Below, piece by piece: positions 10,972 to 23,096 of a stretch of 64,000 nucleotides of DNA. Under the pieces are notes generated by a model. It made no database searches. It saw only the letters and a program-made list of their open reading frames with translations, and was not told where the DNA came from. Origin of the DNA: Notospermus geniculatus (Eukaryota; Nemertea; Pilidiophora; Heteronemertea; Lineidae); assembly GCA_002633025.1 (NCBI GenBank), contig NMRB01000014.1:650616-714615 (forward strand), read 5' to 3'. The position numbers and the translations under genes are program-made. Within the stretch, counting starts at the first letter, position 1. Every line of letters begins with the position of its first letter.

Positions 10972-11832
10972 AGTGGTGTCATTAATGACACACCCTGTAC
11001 TTTGGCCTACATCTTGTCAGCTGTGAGAACGACCGTTGGGCTCTCGTCTGTGTCAAATGCCTGTACAGCCTCAAGTTCCCAGGCCATTAATGTCTACGAT
11101 TTCAAACATTTTGGATCAATGGTGAACTGCTTGTGGCCAGTATTGGCTTTTCCGTCGACATGCGCGATTTACAGCGTCTGAAGATTGCCCATGTAAAATG
11201 TCGATCACTGGCAAACTGATCCAGTCCGGTTGCAGTCCCTTTGCCCCAATTTTTCCGGGCACGATAATGCAGAAGTCCTTTACCATCGATTTTTACAGCC
11301 CAGACCGTGTGCCAGATCGACGATGGTGACATGAGGCTCAGATGAAGGCCCAACCCTTCCTCACGGCGAGTTGCAGAAGGATATCTTCTCGCTGATTGAG
11401 TGGGATTCATTAACTAGAACTTTTCGTGAACACCAAAATGAAAACTGAAAAACTTTATGTTAAAGTTATTTTTCATTCGGCTCTTCAATTTTCAAAAATT
11501 TCATGACGTCATCCTTCATGTCGGCTCGGGCAAATTATGCCTCACCAATCGACTTGTTTCACCGACCCAATCTGCAATTTTGCGTCTAATGGTCTTGTTA
11601 GCTTAATGCTGCTATCGATTTTGCATCGGGAGAGTTGGAACCGTATTTCAAGGATGGCAGTGTCTTTGAATCCCTCAGACACGTTGGCATTCTTTCTATT
11701 ACCGTACGTTCCCTCTGTTGCTTTCGAAATAACTGAGAATGAGTGACGACACGACAAACATTGGTAAACTGGTTAGAAAATAATTGAGTTGTGCTTCCAC
11801 TGGGGAAAATTCAATTGTTCGAAGATTTTAAG
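10972..11832. other. Unique stretch with an unassigned 102-codon minus-strand ORF (11102-11410)
   Basis: The minus-strand frame 11410 to 11102 is moderately protein-like in composition and has an AG upstream of its ATG, so a degenerate or real exon is possible. I recognise no domain, and frames on the other strand are also open nearby. No gene is called. Confidence 0.3.
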
Positions 11833-12357
11833 ATAATGCTGTTTTATACGAGAGGGGATAGAGAGGCCGTGTGAAGAGTAGTCTTATACCATACTATGGT
11901 TGTACGCCATGCTACGTATGCTTGACGTTATACGTGGTTTGGTAACTTGGTGGAGTTAGTTATTTAAAGGGAGTAATACGCTGTTCCTTGACAGCGAAAA
12001 TTGAGGTTGTTTGCAGAATTTCATTAATCAAGCTCACGTACCTACTATTGCAAGAACATTCCTCGACGACGAAGCATCGACGCCGAAAGTAGCTAGGCCC
12101 CCTACATCCAGCTAAGTTTAAAGCAAGGAATACTTAGATTTGAGGTGTGATAGGCCAATGCAGCTGTGCATCTTCATTTCAGTTCAGAGCACCTCTGGTT
12201 ATTTCAGGATTGGTGATTGCAGATGATCAATGGCACTTCTACATGTAGGTTGTTGAGCACTAGGCTCAGCACCTGTTTTGGACTCAATTTGTGATAGGCC
12301 TACAGGCGTCAATGGTTCGGTCAGCTGTTTGAAATAGGCCTATAGCTTAAGCCCATT

Positions 12358-12509
12358 GTCCACTTAGGATTTTTCTAGTACTAAAAATTATAAATGAGGC
12401 CGATTAAGGGTGATTTCGGTCATAGGCCACCGATTGCCTAACTGAAAGGCATTATGAACATTTAAACCCCATTTATAAATTTTAGTACTAGAAAAATCCG
12501 AAGTGGACC
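12358..12509. mobile_element. Foldback with GTCCACTTAGGATTTTTC ends, uninterrupted copy
   Basis: The arms GTCCACTTAGGATTTTTC and its complement (ending AAGTGGAC) continue through TAGTACTAAAA and ATTTATAA. Copy B of the segment has the same element split by two further insertions (24691-25236). Confidence 0.85.
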
Positions 12510-12976
12510 ACGTCAGCGGGCTTTATTCTCAGCGAATCCAGAGTTGAGGGTTTCTCTTAAGAGCACACAAAGTCAGTAAAATTGAGTTTTAGTGCCTGAG
12601 TTTTGGAGTCAGTGTCGCTTCAGCAGAGTGGATACTATTTCACATAAACAGCAACACAAAATCGACTTAATGCAACAAATTGTTTTAAAAAACGGGTAAG
12701 AGTTACATGTACATGTACCTGTAGATCTATTCTTAATACGCATTGACTGTGGTTCTTCCTTATACCATAATGTATCTGTACTGGTAAGATATATGGGTAC
12801 GTCTTTCGTCTCACTGTTTGTTAACTTTCTGTATAGTTTATAGATACGGTGATTGTCCCAGATTAGCGTGTTGCTCACTCGGTTGTAGTTGAGGCCTCAA
12901 TTAGGATGCTTTCATCCACGAAATAAAGCTTGCTCCGACAGTACATGCATATAGATAGGGAACTGTTGTTAAACTG

Positions 12977-13087
12977 GCGCCTGTTTCATGTGACTTTAAG
13001 CTAATGGTACATGTACCTTTAACCAAATGGAAAATGAATTGAAGTTAATGGTACCATTAACTTCAAGTTACTTTTGAAACAGGCCCC
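12977..13087. mobile_element. Foldback, CCTGTTTCAT terminus with GGTACC stem
   Basis: The arms include CCTGTTTCATGTGACTTTAA and complementary AAGTTACTTTTGAAACAGG, with the inner palindrome GTTAATGGTACCATTAAC. Related to 25686-25797, 41890-42001 and 45541-45688. Confidence 0.78.
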
Positions 13088-13354
13088 TGGAATACAACGT
13101 GAATTGCCACCAATTCTCACTCAGTGTACCGAAATGTCTAGGCACTTGTGAAAAAAAACGTGGATTTACTGAAATCGACGTCGACACTTAATTGACGTTT
13201 GGTGCACATTGCATAATCTTCTTTGGTTAGGCCGAATCCCTTTCGGTATAACGCCTATTGTCCTTTCATATAGCCGTTTAAAACATTCCTGTGGCCCCGC
13301 TAGGGACAGTCTGTATATCGCATACGTCTATCATTTGTTCTACTATAAAGTCTA

Positions 13355-13475
13355 TGGCCCGTATTTTAGAATGCTCCTCAACGTAAAGGAGTTCCTCAAG
13401 GCTATTGTTCTCCTGTTGAGTACAATAGCCTTGAGGAACTCCTTTACGTTGAGGAGCATTCTAAAATACGGGCCT
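13355..13475. mobile_element. Near-perfect 120-bp hairpin element (GGCCCGTATTTTAGAATGC)
   Basis: The two arms of about 55 bases are complementary almost throughout, around a loop near CTGTTGA. The outer end GGCCCGTATTTTAGAATGC resembles the GGGCCGTATGCATAAA group. The second copy is at 26091-26199. Confidence 0.82.
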
Positions 13476-14230
13476 AAGTCTCAAGCAGATGTAAATAAAA
13501 TAAAATATTAAGCAGAAAACTATCGCATTTAAAAATGACTTTGTTGCTGTTTTTGTGGTGGTGGTGTTTTTATGATGTTTAAATCGCTACCGGTGAAAAA
13601 CAATCTGGCGAAAAAACTTGAATGAAACGGAATCTACAGTGTAGTTATCTATTTTTTTCTGCGGTGCGACTGTACACATTCATGTACATAGATGCACTGT
13701 ACACGAAGTGATAACCCACACAACTGCAGTTCGACTACGTTTGTCGTTCACTGTAAACTTAGGTACACAACCAATCTGCAAACATGATAAAAACTTTAAA
13801 TAAAGTGTGTACATTCTGTTATCGATTTCTATCATCAAATTAAACATACTTCCGAACCCATACAGCTGCAGGTTGCCAATCCCTGCATAGCATATATCCT
13901 AATTTATAGGTAAACACTGACTCGGACTCCGATGCATCGTGTTCGAAAATATTCTTACTATATTTTTAACACTAAATTCTACATGTGATTGGCAGTGTTT
14001 CAAGAAGTTCCACAATACCAAAAATTTATAAGGCTTATGAATTTTTGATTATACACTCTAATCTGTGGCATCTGTAAACGTATGTACAGTACATGTACAT
14101 GTATATAAATAAAGAAGGGCTTTTAAACCATTCAACTGCCCCCAAAAGACATCAATGGCGATACAAAGATAAACCTTTGAATGTTCAATTGTCAATAAAG
14201 CATAAAAACGACACGGAAGCAATATAATCC

Positions 14231-14336
14231 AAGTCGTCTCCGATATTCGCAAATTTTTGAACCCCACACCGGGGTCTTCTTCAGGCACTTTCAAGTCAAA
14301 ATCTCCGGTTTGGGGGTAGAATATCGGAGACGACTT
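14231..14336. mobile_element. Short MITE-like inverted repeat (AAGTCGTCTCCGATATTC)
   Basis: 18-base inverted ends AAGTCGTCTCCGATATTC and GAATATCGGAGACGACTT enclose about 70 bases. The counterpart at 27586-27695 has small changes. Non-coding. Confidence 0.7.
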
Positions 14337-14913
14337 GTTTGAATGTTCAATTCGAATGTAACGTCCCCTTATCAAGCTTTAGCCGGCAACGATTTTTGAT
14401 TTTCCGTGTCAAACTTGTCAAACCATTTGTAACTAGAAACACATTGAGGAGAAGGTCAAATGGACAGAACTCCCTTTATGTTTGAACACGCAAATGTTAG
14501 ACTCAGATGCATCAACATGAAAACATAAGCTGAAGAGGAAATATCAATAGCATGGTTTATGATCGGACTTCTGCATACATTAGTTAGAGTGCAGGCGTAC
14601 GTGGAACACTTCCAAAGAAACATTGATTTAAAATTGCATAGAGAAACGCAAACAGACCTCGAATACAATATTCACATTTTTCTTAGTTGGAATATGTCAG
14701 TCTTCTGCTGCAAACCCCGAGGCTGGGTAAATATTGTATCAACTTTGGTATTAACTTTAATTAGGAAAAATGGTAAAAAAATTGTTTGTAAAACTATGTG
14801 GGTGTAGTTTGTCAATCGATGCACTATTCTTTGATTTGAAACCTAAGGAACAAATTTATAATGAGTATACTGAAAGTTCTCTGATGTAAGATGCTTCTGG
14901 ATATTCAAGACAA

Positions 14914-14985
14914 ATAGAGAAAAATGTAGAGAAAAATTAGAGAAAAATTAGAGAAAAAATTAGAGAAAAATTAGAGAAAAATTTG
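14914..14985. repeat. AGAGAAAAATT minisatellite
   Basis: About six tandem copies of AGAGAAAAATT or AGAGAAAAAATT. The second-copy counterpart is at about 28273-28343, with a different unit pattern. Confidence 0.8.
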
Positions 14986-17900
14986 CGTGTGGTAATACTA
15001 TTCGGCACAACTGGATTGACCAAGAAGTCGGGCATTAGAAAAATCTCTGTAGTTCCAAAACCTGTTATCATTACGCCAAGCAGATCGACCAGAAACGGGG
15101 ACATGTATCATCATTTCAAAACCAATTAACTCGAAACCAACTGCGGATGGTCCAAACAAGTTGAGCGTCACGTGTGCGGCTTATCCTTGGTGTGACGGCT
15201 GTCAATTGTACTTGCTGATTAACACCTGGCTCAATAATAATGATTAGCCCACCGCACCTGGTCATCCCGGACAAGCTCCAAGTGTCTCATTAGACAACCA
15301 TTATAGCCGTCTGGAAAGCAATGGGGAGCCTTTGCTAAACCAATACAAGAGTGACAAAGGATGATTTGGCTGCTGTTGCGAAGCCATCGGCCGTCAATCA
15401 TATTACCGGCAAATCTTGAAAAACTTAAATTTTTCTCATAACTGACGATGATGGTCAATAAATGCCCATAGAAAATGGACGTGTTGGAGAAGCTGACGCC
15501 TTACATTTTAAAACAGTTTGGGAATGATTGAGAATTACGTGACACTGAGGTGATGAATGTTTCATTGGGGTTCAGCACACACTGGGAAGCAAACGCTTTA
15601 AACATACCGTAGCTTCACATCTGAGAGGTTAGTTCATGAGCGTGAAGATCAACCACCCACTGTGATGGTCACGCCTTGCGATCAAAGACTGAATGCTTGC
15701 ACAGTTGAAAGGATTTCGAAGCGACTTTCAGATCTGCCCATTGTATCGAGGCAGTGCGGCGGAAAATAACAGAGGATTTACTGCCGAACACAAGTGGAAC
15801 TATTAAATCCAATTGAATGACCGTCACGGCTGACGCGTCTTTTATAGACTGGCAGCAATGGTTGTGGATTCTAATTAATTTCAACGTACAGCTGATGTGA
15901 AATTGACGGTAGGTGGGGATGTCACACAGCCTGGTGATCAACAGGCATGTCTCAAAATCGCTATGCCAGTGGTCGACTTGGAGAAATGATCCCTTTCATT
16001 CCCACGTAGGAGTTTAGCCTAAACAGTGCAAGAGCTAGAACAAGTATCAGGAATACCCTGGTGTCATTTTCGGAATCGTCTTCTATAAAGCCAGTTATTT
16101 CTATTTTATTCTTTTGGCAATAAAGATAGACGATTTGACACATTATCCTGCACGCGTCATAAAGGGAATCTTTGTGCTGTTGGGGAACGTGTCTGGGGAT
16201 ACCGGAACCTATAATGAGATAAAAAGGAAAAACAGCCAAACATAGCGATTCCTCTGATATCATACTTCTTCATAATCTCTTAGTTTGATGTCCACGATTG
16301 AAAAAAATGAGACGAGGTATTCTTTTTCAACCTTTCTGTCTTCCATCCGACGTTGGCTCTAAAGAATTTAATGTCTCGTTTTACCATTTATACCGTCTTT
16401 ATGAAGCTACCGTATATCATGTTGCGTGCTGGTGGCAAAATATTCTTCTGCGTCTCAACTCCGTTTCCTAATGGATGACAATGCATAGATAAAGTGAGAG
16501 AAAGTCATGAGACATGAGAAATGAGAAATCATTCGTTTCTTCGAAATCACGCTATAACAGGGCATTATTACTTGCGAATGAAAATGCTGACTTTAATCTT
16601 ATCAGCTCCAAATATCTTTTTGGTCATGGTTCTTTATTCAGCCTCTTTAACAATAAATGCTCAAAGTTGTTTGTCATTTCTATACATATCTATTTTTTGG
16701 CAACTATCGCCTTGTTTCGTTATTTCCAATCTGCAACTGGACAGCTCTATCTGCTGATCTATTGGCTGGTTCTCTCCGACAACGACTGAGATCACAAACT
16801 GGCCATCGATTATGAAAAAAACTGTCCAGATAGCTTGTCATTGTAATACACCATAAAACACTGGTGCTGAATATTCTCATTTGTGGGGTAAATGAACTAT
16901 TTTCTCAACACTTCCTTTCCCGTTTGCACAGCTGTCCAAAGAATCCTGCGTTGCTTGGTAACAAGGAAAATGGCGGTCGTTTGCCTTGTTCAGGAAGTAG
17001 GTGCAAAAGATAACTACGCTTTGTTCTCGGGTTTTCTCCTGTAAACACTCGTTTGTGAAATAATTCTGGTCGACCAAAGCGCAGGCCTGCTATTCTTGTG
17101 TAGCATTCAGGCGCATATTTCCCTGGATGTCAGCTATAAATAATAAATCGTCGATAAAGTTTGCTTAATACACAATTCATGGTGTCCGCGTCCCCTTCAT
17201 AAACTAAAGTATCACGATCTATTGCCATGAGATTGGTGCTGTTACAGTCACCTTGATGTGTATTTGTGTATGTATCACCAATGCTATTACCGCCAGACGC
17301 CCTTGGGTCGCCTTGGCCCACGGGACTAAAGGCTTCTGTTGATGAACCTTATACCCCGTGGTCCCACTGCAATCTAGAATATAATATCAGGAGCTGTGGG
17401 TCACGAGACCTTTTAGTCTGTTGATAAAGGAAGACATATATACGCATTGCAGGTATGACCATTAATTTAATGACCGTGTATATAGGAATAACCTATAAGG
17501 TAATATCGCCAGTTCATTAATCATTACACAGCGAAACATCACGACTGTGGAAGCTGATGTATGGCCAACTCTATTGATGATGAGACGTTAGTGACGAAGG
17601 CTGCCGTTAGGAGTTCGCCAATCAATCTTTAACGTTGACAATCTTGTTGGAACTTGGACTCAAAAAGCAATCAGTCTTCAAAGACCAAAAAATAATCATG
17701 TTCCACTTTTGAATGCGATGGTTAAAAAAATCAAGGCGAAATTATTACATTGTACAAGTACGTGTACATGTAACATTTCAAATCAGGATGAACATCTTTC
17801 ATCAATTTATCTTTGAAAAGCTGTCCGTATCAAGAAAAGAGACGACTGGTCCTCTTTATCAATTCCTTACAAAGTCACCAATTGGCGCTGTTCTTGAAAG

Positions 17901-18573
17901 ACATGTTGTGTTATCCATTAAGGCACGATTTCATGACAACCGTACCTCGGAGATAATGATGATCCGGGTAGACTTTTGATGGTCGTATATGAGATAAATT
18001 TGGAACTGACTCTATCAGCCTCATTAAAAACATTCTAAAGATTCTTAAATTGGATTTTTGATAATCACAAAAGGGGTCTGCCCTGAACAGGTTTCTTAAT
18101 TCTCCCAATTATGCCGAGGCTGGCACAGTATCGACCTGCTGTGTTTGATCACTAGTGAAACATATAGAGCTCAGTCACTTGTGACTAGGATGGCAAATTG
18201 AAGCAAAGTATTCAAGAGCATGTTAAGGGTTGTATGATGAGCGACAGTTGTCGAGATCAAAGCCAAGGGCTGTGGATTTTCAAGGAGCGGTAGAACACCA
18301 TATGGTGAATGAGGTATAGCTTTTTAATCCGCTTGAAGCGTAGCAAGAAACAACTCCTTTGCTCCCTGAAATTCGACGCGATGAAAAAAGTGCGGCTTCT
18401 TTTTTGGTAAATGTCATTTTTTATGAAACACGTTTTACTTATCTGATGAATTAGAATCAACGGATGTTTTTTCGACCTTTTTTTAAAGAGTTTTTCCACA
18501 GAGCATTACCGAAGTCATAAACGCATCGGTTGTTTCCACCGGTCTTGCTGGGGCAGTTTAGGGGATGTCAATG

Positions 18574-18722
18574 GGGAGGTTTCGAAATCAAACGATAAAC
18601 CAAACTTTTACGACAACGTTATTTTTCATACTACACAAGTCATTAACCATGCATTGCATTTTCGGTACAAAAATTAAGTTGTCGTTAACGTTTACGTTTA
18701 TCGTTTGATTTCGAAACCTCCC
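18574..18722. mobile_element. 150-bp MITE (GGGAGGTTTCGAAATCAAAC family)
   Basis: The inverted ends GGGAGGTTTCGAAATCAAAC and complement match 6637-6786 and the duplicate at 31932-32075. Confidence 0.85.
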
Positions 18723-18748
18723 TAATTTTCAAGTTCTACGCCGACGTA

Positions 18749-18803
18749 ATTATGGTTCCCGATCACTAAGATCGGGAACCATATTGTTTTTGGTCATGGT
18801 GTC

Positions 18804-18835
<32 letters not shown>

Positions 18836-19219
18836 TGTGTGTCTGTCTGTGTGTCCAGTCTGTCACGCCTCCATATCTTATCTCCTTCAGCAGCTACAGC
18901 TCTCGTAACACATCCTACCCCTAGGTTTGTCAACCTGGGCAATCCAATGAGCTAATCATTTTCAACATCAGGTGCCTCCATCATGATGTAATCAACATAT
19001 CAGACTTGATATTTTTTCCGTCACGCTTTTATCTGATGCCATAACTCGGCTCCTTTAACACCTAGTGCAATGGAAATAGGTTCTATCCTTAGGTTTTCAT
19101 ACCCTAGGAATCCAATGGACTGATTACTTTTGATCTGAGATGTAGGGGTCATGGTGATATCGATATCACAAATTTGATATTTTGAGATAACTTGCCATAT
19201 TGTCAACTGAGTAACATCN
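18749..19219. repeat. Interspersed repeat with hairpin, GT microsatellite and ~135-bp internal repeat; truncated at an N
   Basis: The hairpin ATGGTTCCCGATC/GATCGGGAACCAT leads into a GT-rich run at 18801-18855. Two related blocks follow (around 18895-18960 and 19045-19130) sharing the pattern CTCCTT...CCTAGG...AATCCAATG. The homologous interval in copy B (32096-32586) holds unrelated sequence. The single N at 19219 suggests an unresolved contig join. Confidence 0.6.
19219..19219. other. Single-N contig join
   Basis: Homology to copy B resumes immediately after it at ATGATTTGTAGG (32589). Confidence 0.8.
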
Positions 19220-19554
19220 ATGATTTGTAGGCAGTGGTGGAGATTATCTAAAGTACGCATAAGACCAGTCGTAAAAAGTTACGTTGAACATCACGTGTAG
19301 GCCTAGGCCTACGTTTTAAATCGTCTTTCAACACAGCACATCGCTGTATTTATGGATGCCTGTTAGTTTCAGCCCTTGCAATGAAGTCAACACCAAGGCC
19401 ATGAACTGACAACCATCAGACCAGGGGTTTTGTCGCACACCCATTGGTCAATCTAGTTAATGAATGGAGTCGAAATACCACTGTGCACAAAAAGTGGGCT
19501 TTGCCTTCGAATATCGAGAAGCGGTCTTGTATTTTAGAGCTTTAGGTATCTTAA

Positions 19555-19803
19555 AGATAATGTATCACGGGTATTTTTCGCGGGCCACGAAATTCATTGT
19601 TTATTTACATTATGTTTGTTTATGTCCAGGCTTTCTTTGTCTTACGAGTAATTTGTTGATGGCATGCCTCTCTAGAAATGCTGTTGATTCCAAAAGTATT
19701 CATTTTGGTGGGTCGGCATGTCCCCAAAGTCCAAAATAACATAATGTAAACATCAATGTTTACAAACACTGAATGTAAACAATGAAGTCGTGATACTTTA
19801 TCT
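19555..19803. mobile_element. TTAA-flanked MITE, full-length, opposite orientation
   Basis: Same family as 1559-1792 and 63717-63964, inverted. The termini are AGATAATGTATCACG and its complement, between TTAA at 19551-19554 and 19804-19807. The homologous point in the second 12-13 kb copy (about 32917) lacks it and has a different foldback just beside it. The ORF at 19464-19739 runs through the element and is not a gene. Confidence 0.85.
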
Positions 19804-21364
19804 TTAATGCATCACTTTGGGTTCTGTGCACTTTGGAAAACTCCTAGAACGAGTTAGGCATACGAGACTTTGATATCCATGTTCCTTAAATATGCTTTAG
19901 ACATTAATGCATTTGTAGGTTGAGCCTTTCCTTGGCCAAGAGATATTACGCATACTGAAAGCAATTCTACAGATATGAAAGTGAACACTTGTGTACACAG
20001 TCTTCATAACACTGGAGATAAATCACGAAACAATCCTGAAAAAAGACATCAACGGCAAAGTGGTTAATTGAGCGTCTTACATCAAACACTGTAATGATTG
20101 TGGGCCTTCGATCACGATTTCACCGCAACACAAAGAGAAGCCCCATCGTTATCAGCATTGTATTACTCGATTTTTCCATTATCATTTCGAGTCTATTGTT
20201 TCACAGAAGTCCTTTTTCGTCACAGTGGTTAACTATTCATTGATATTTGGAGTTCTGGTGATTACAATGCTTCTGAAAGCCTTCTTTCAATAAGTATGGG
20301 TACGCTTTGTAATTCGACATCAACCAGATAAACGGATTTCTATTAAACTTATCAAAGAATGTAAAAAGGATGCCTGAGTATAAATAACTACCTTTATCGG
20401 ATTGGAAAATGATATCAGAATAACAAAGTAAGCTTGCTTTGGAAAAAACTCCCAATAGATCCAATAGTTTCCAATTAGAAAATTAAGAAAACCGCACGTA
20501 AGGCAAACTGATATCATCATATTCCGTTTCGTCGGCATTACATGACAAAGAATGCATTTCTAAAGAAGTAATCGTTTATATACCTTTAATAGCACGTTGC
20601 TGATTTCATTTTATGAAAGGGATGCTGGTATGGTGGACATCTGTCTCCACCAGAAATAAAATTTCTGGTGTGGCGAACGTTTTTCCTTGCCGACACAGAT
20701 GGTCCTGGCCCTAATATCAAAATTTAAAGTAAATTTTTCCATGGATTCATCGTGTTAATAATCCCCACAGCTAAAAACCAAAACTATGAGAAACTGCCGC
20801 CAGTACATGATATGCACTTGTAGGTGAGCCGATTCTTTGACCCAATATTGGTAGTAAAATAATTGGCCAATATATTACTCGGATGGCTCTCAAGAGGTAA
20901 TCATATTTCACACCAGACTTCTCATCTCTAGCAACCCTTTGATACCCATAGCAACAGTAAAATCTCCTTGCCAGAAACCATTCCCTGCCATTTAAACTCC
21001 ATTTTCCTTTGCATTTTTTTCTGTCCCCATCCCATCTTTCTAGAGGCGGAAGAAGACTGCTCAACAATATCCAGGCTTTCCCATATATTTCTTGATATTT
21101 CTAAAAAGTCATGTTCGGTATCGATGTCGTGCACGTAAATAATGTCTGATAGTCTTCGACCATGTTCCGCCCCAGCCCGCCTTACCTACCGTAATGTCGC
21201 ATTTCCGCTTTTCTTTGTAAGCATTTGCGCAGACGGAAGTCACAAACTTCCGGCAGGTATGCGGCTCAATCCCACACAGTTTTTATCCGGCACGCAACAA
21301 AGAGATTTGAACTCGAAACGCCCGTGGAAGGCATGCGATGTAACAATTGGAGTTCAGTGGTTGT

Positions 21365-21485
21365 CAACGTAGCTATAGGTGGCTGAGTGAGTTACTACTC
21401 TTGTCGTTGGCACTGACTTGTATTNCAACGCAGCTATAGGTGGCTGAGTGAGTTACTACTCTTGTCGTTGGCACTGACTTGTATT
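21365..21485. repeat. 60-bp direct duplication around a single N (21425)
   Basis: The 60 bases at 21365-21424 recur at 21426-21485 with one difference (CAACGTAGC against CAACGCAGC). Copy B of the segment has them once (34711-34770). This looks like an unmerged contig-end overlap rather than biology. Confidence 0.9.
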
Positions 21486-21967
21486 GTTTCCGTTTCCTTG
21501 ATACGGAAAGCAACACGGTGTCGAATAGGCTCCTTAATTCCAGACTCAGAATTGACCAACCACGGTTACCGTTCCAGCATCCCTAGACGATTATACCGAT
21601 AGCAAAAATATCGGCCTCCTTGTCATCATTTTCCAATGTCGGTCAACAAGGGATAAAGTGGTTTAAAATGGAAAACTATATATAGAATAACATTGGCGAA
21701 CAACGCCATCTTAGATGTAATGTTTAGAATGATCGATGACATTTGCCTTCTCATCATGTTGCGTGACAAGAGGTAGGGTAATGGACTCCCGTCTAGATGT
21801 CATTTGGATATCGAAAACGTGGTTTACTGTACTGCAGATTTCGACGAGGAAACGCAAGGGTGGGTTGAGAGAAAGGTCACTGACTCAGTCTTAGAAGCTA
21901 ATCTCGCCATATCAAAACTTAGCTGCAAGCATCAGGCATCGTTATTAAACTCGTTAGATAAAACTGC

Positions 21968-22229
21968 AGGGCCCGTATGCATAAAGGTGGAATAAGCTTA
22001 TTCCAGGTATAACTTCACGTTATAATGTTAAATTATACCTGGAATAAGCTTATTCCACCTTTAAGCGGCGAATCCACTGTCGCGATTTGGGCTTGAGACG
22101 GGGTTGCGGTCCCTTGCGATCGCCTTATATGGCAATCGGAAGTCCTTATAAGGTAACCGCAAGGGAACGCAACCGCGTCTCAAGCCAAAATCGCGACAGT
22201 GGATCACCCGCTTTATGCATACGGGCCCT
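21968..22229. mobile_element. Foldback (GGGCCCGTATGCATAAA terminus) split by another element
   Basis: Outer ends AGGGCCCGTATGCATAAAG and complement; the stem contains GGTGGAATAAGCTTATTCC. It is interrupted at 22064-22211. The uninterrupted relative at the same locus in copy B is 35499-35602; another relative is 35914-36019. Confidence 0.88.
22064..22211. mobile_element. Nested foldback with TTTA target duplication
   Basis: The arms AATCCACTGTCGCGATTT and its complement (CGCGACAGTGGAT) pair strongly. TTTA flanks it at 22060-22063 and 22212-22215; the empty site in copy B has a single TTTA at 35584-35587. Confidence 0.85.
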
Positions 22230-22254
22230 CATGTTGTACTTTCCTTGCGCTCTC

Positions 22255-22404
22255 AGAGCCGTATGCACCAAACGAAGATTATCTTGAACTCAGGTTGAGC
22301 CACAACTTTTCCATTGTCACATCATGCCCTGGCAACCCTGAACAATTGAAAAGCTGTGGCTGAACCTGAGTTCAAGATAATCTTCGTTGGTGCATACGGC
22401 CCTA
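22255..22404. mobile_element. Foldback, GCCGTATGCACCAAACGAAG terminus
   Basis: The arms GCCGTATGCACCAAACGAAG and complement continue through ATTATCTTGAACTCAGGTT. Counterpart at 35625-35775. Present in both copies. Confidence 0.85.
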
Positions 22405-22762
22405 GAGTTGAAGCGGCTCGCATTATCGTCCTGTCGTTGGCATTGTGCAACAAGCCCATTTTCACAGGCGTTGTCGGCGACGTGTTTACATAGCTTCTGT
22501 TTAAAGCTTGATCTAACATTCTATACAGACGTATAACCAGATGATGTCTACGATTGTCAAGAAATAAAGTTGGTCATAACCGCTCTTTACTCTCAGTATG
22601 GTCAGCAATGGAGCAAACGAAGGGCTACGTTAATGGGCTATCGTTGATTACGCCAACTATCATGATGAATAGCTGATGAACACAGTCTCTCGCCTCTTGT
22701 CGAAAGTTCTTCTTCCACTTACACCGTGCACTTTTTCCCCTCCGTATTCCATCGGAGAGTAT

Positions 22763-23096
22763 GGGCCATATTCATAAAGGGTGTTTAAGACTTAAGGCCC
22801 GTTTACACATGCAACTTTTCATATGCAACTTCGTGCAACTTGTTGCAAAAACCTGATGAGACCAAAAGGTTTCATAAAAGTTGCATGTGTAAACGGGCAT
22901 GCAACTTGTTGCAACTCGATCACGCTGGATGTTGCATCGATTTCTCTGTGTGTAAACCGTCCCAGGTAGTTTGCAACAAGTTGCAAGTTGCTGCAACTTG
23001 CAACTTGGTGCAACCTAGTGTAAACCGCCCTTTAGACGCGTGTAACTTCGTCAAATGCATGGTGGATGTTGTAAACACTCTTTATGAATATGGCCC
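22763..23096. mobile_element. Foldback (GGGCCATATTCATAAA) containing a second foldback
   Basis: The outer ends GGGCCATATTCATAAAG and complement enclose 334 bases. Nested inside (about 22796-23033) is an inverted element with GGCCCGTTTACAC ends and many TTGCAAC/GTTGCAA units. In copy B the whole structure is reduced to a 24-base palindrome at 36468-36491. ORFs here come from the repeats. Confidence 0.82.

Noticed and set aside
13355-13475. Possible microRNA precursor
   Set aside because: The stem is too perfect and long, the termini resemble other mobile foldbacks, and copy B has one-sided stem changes.
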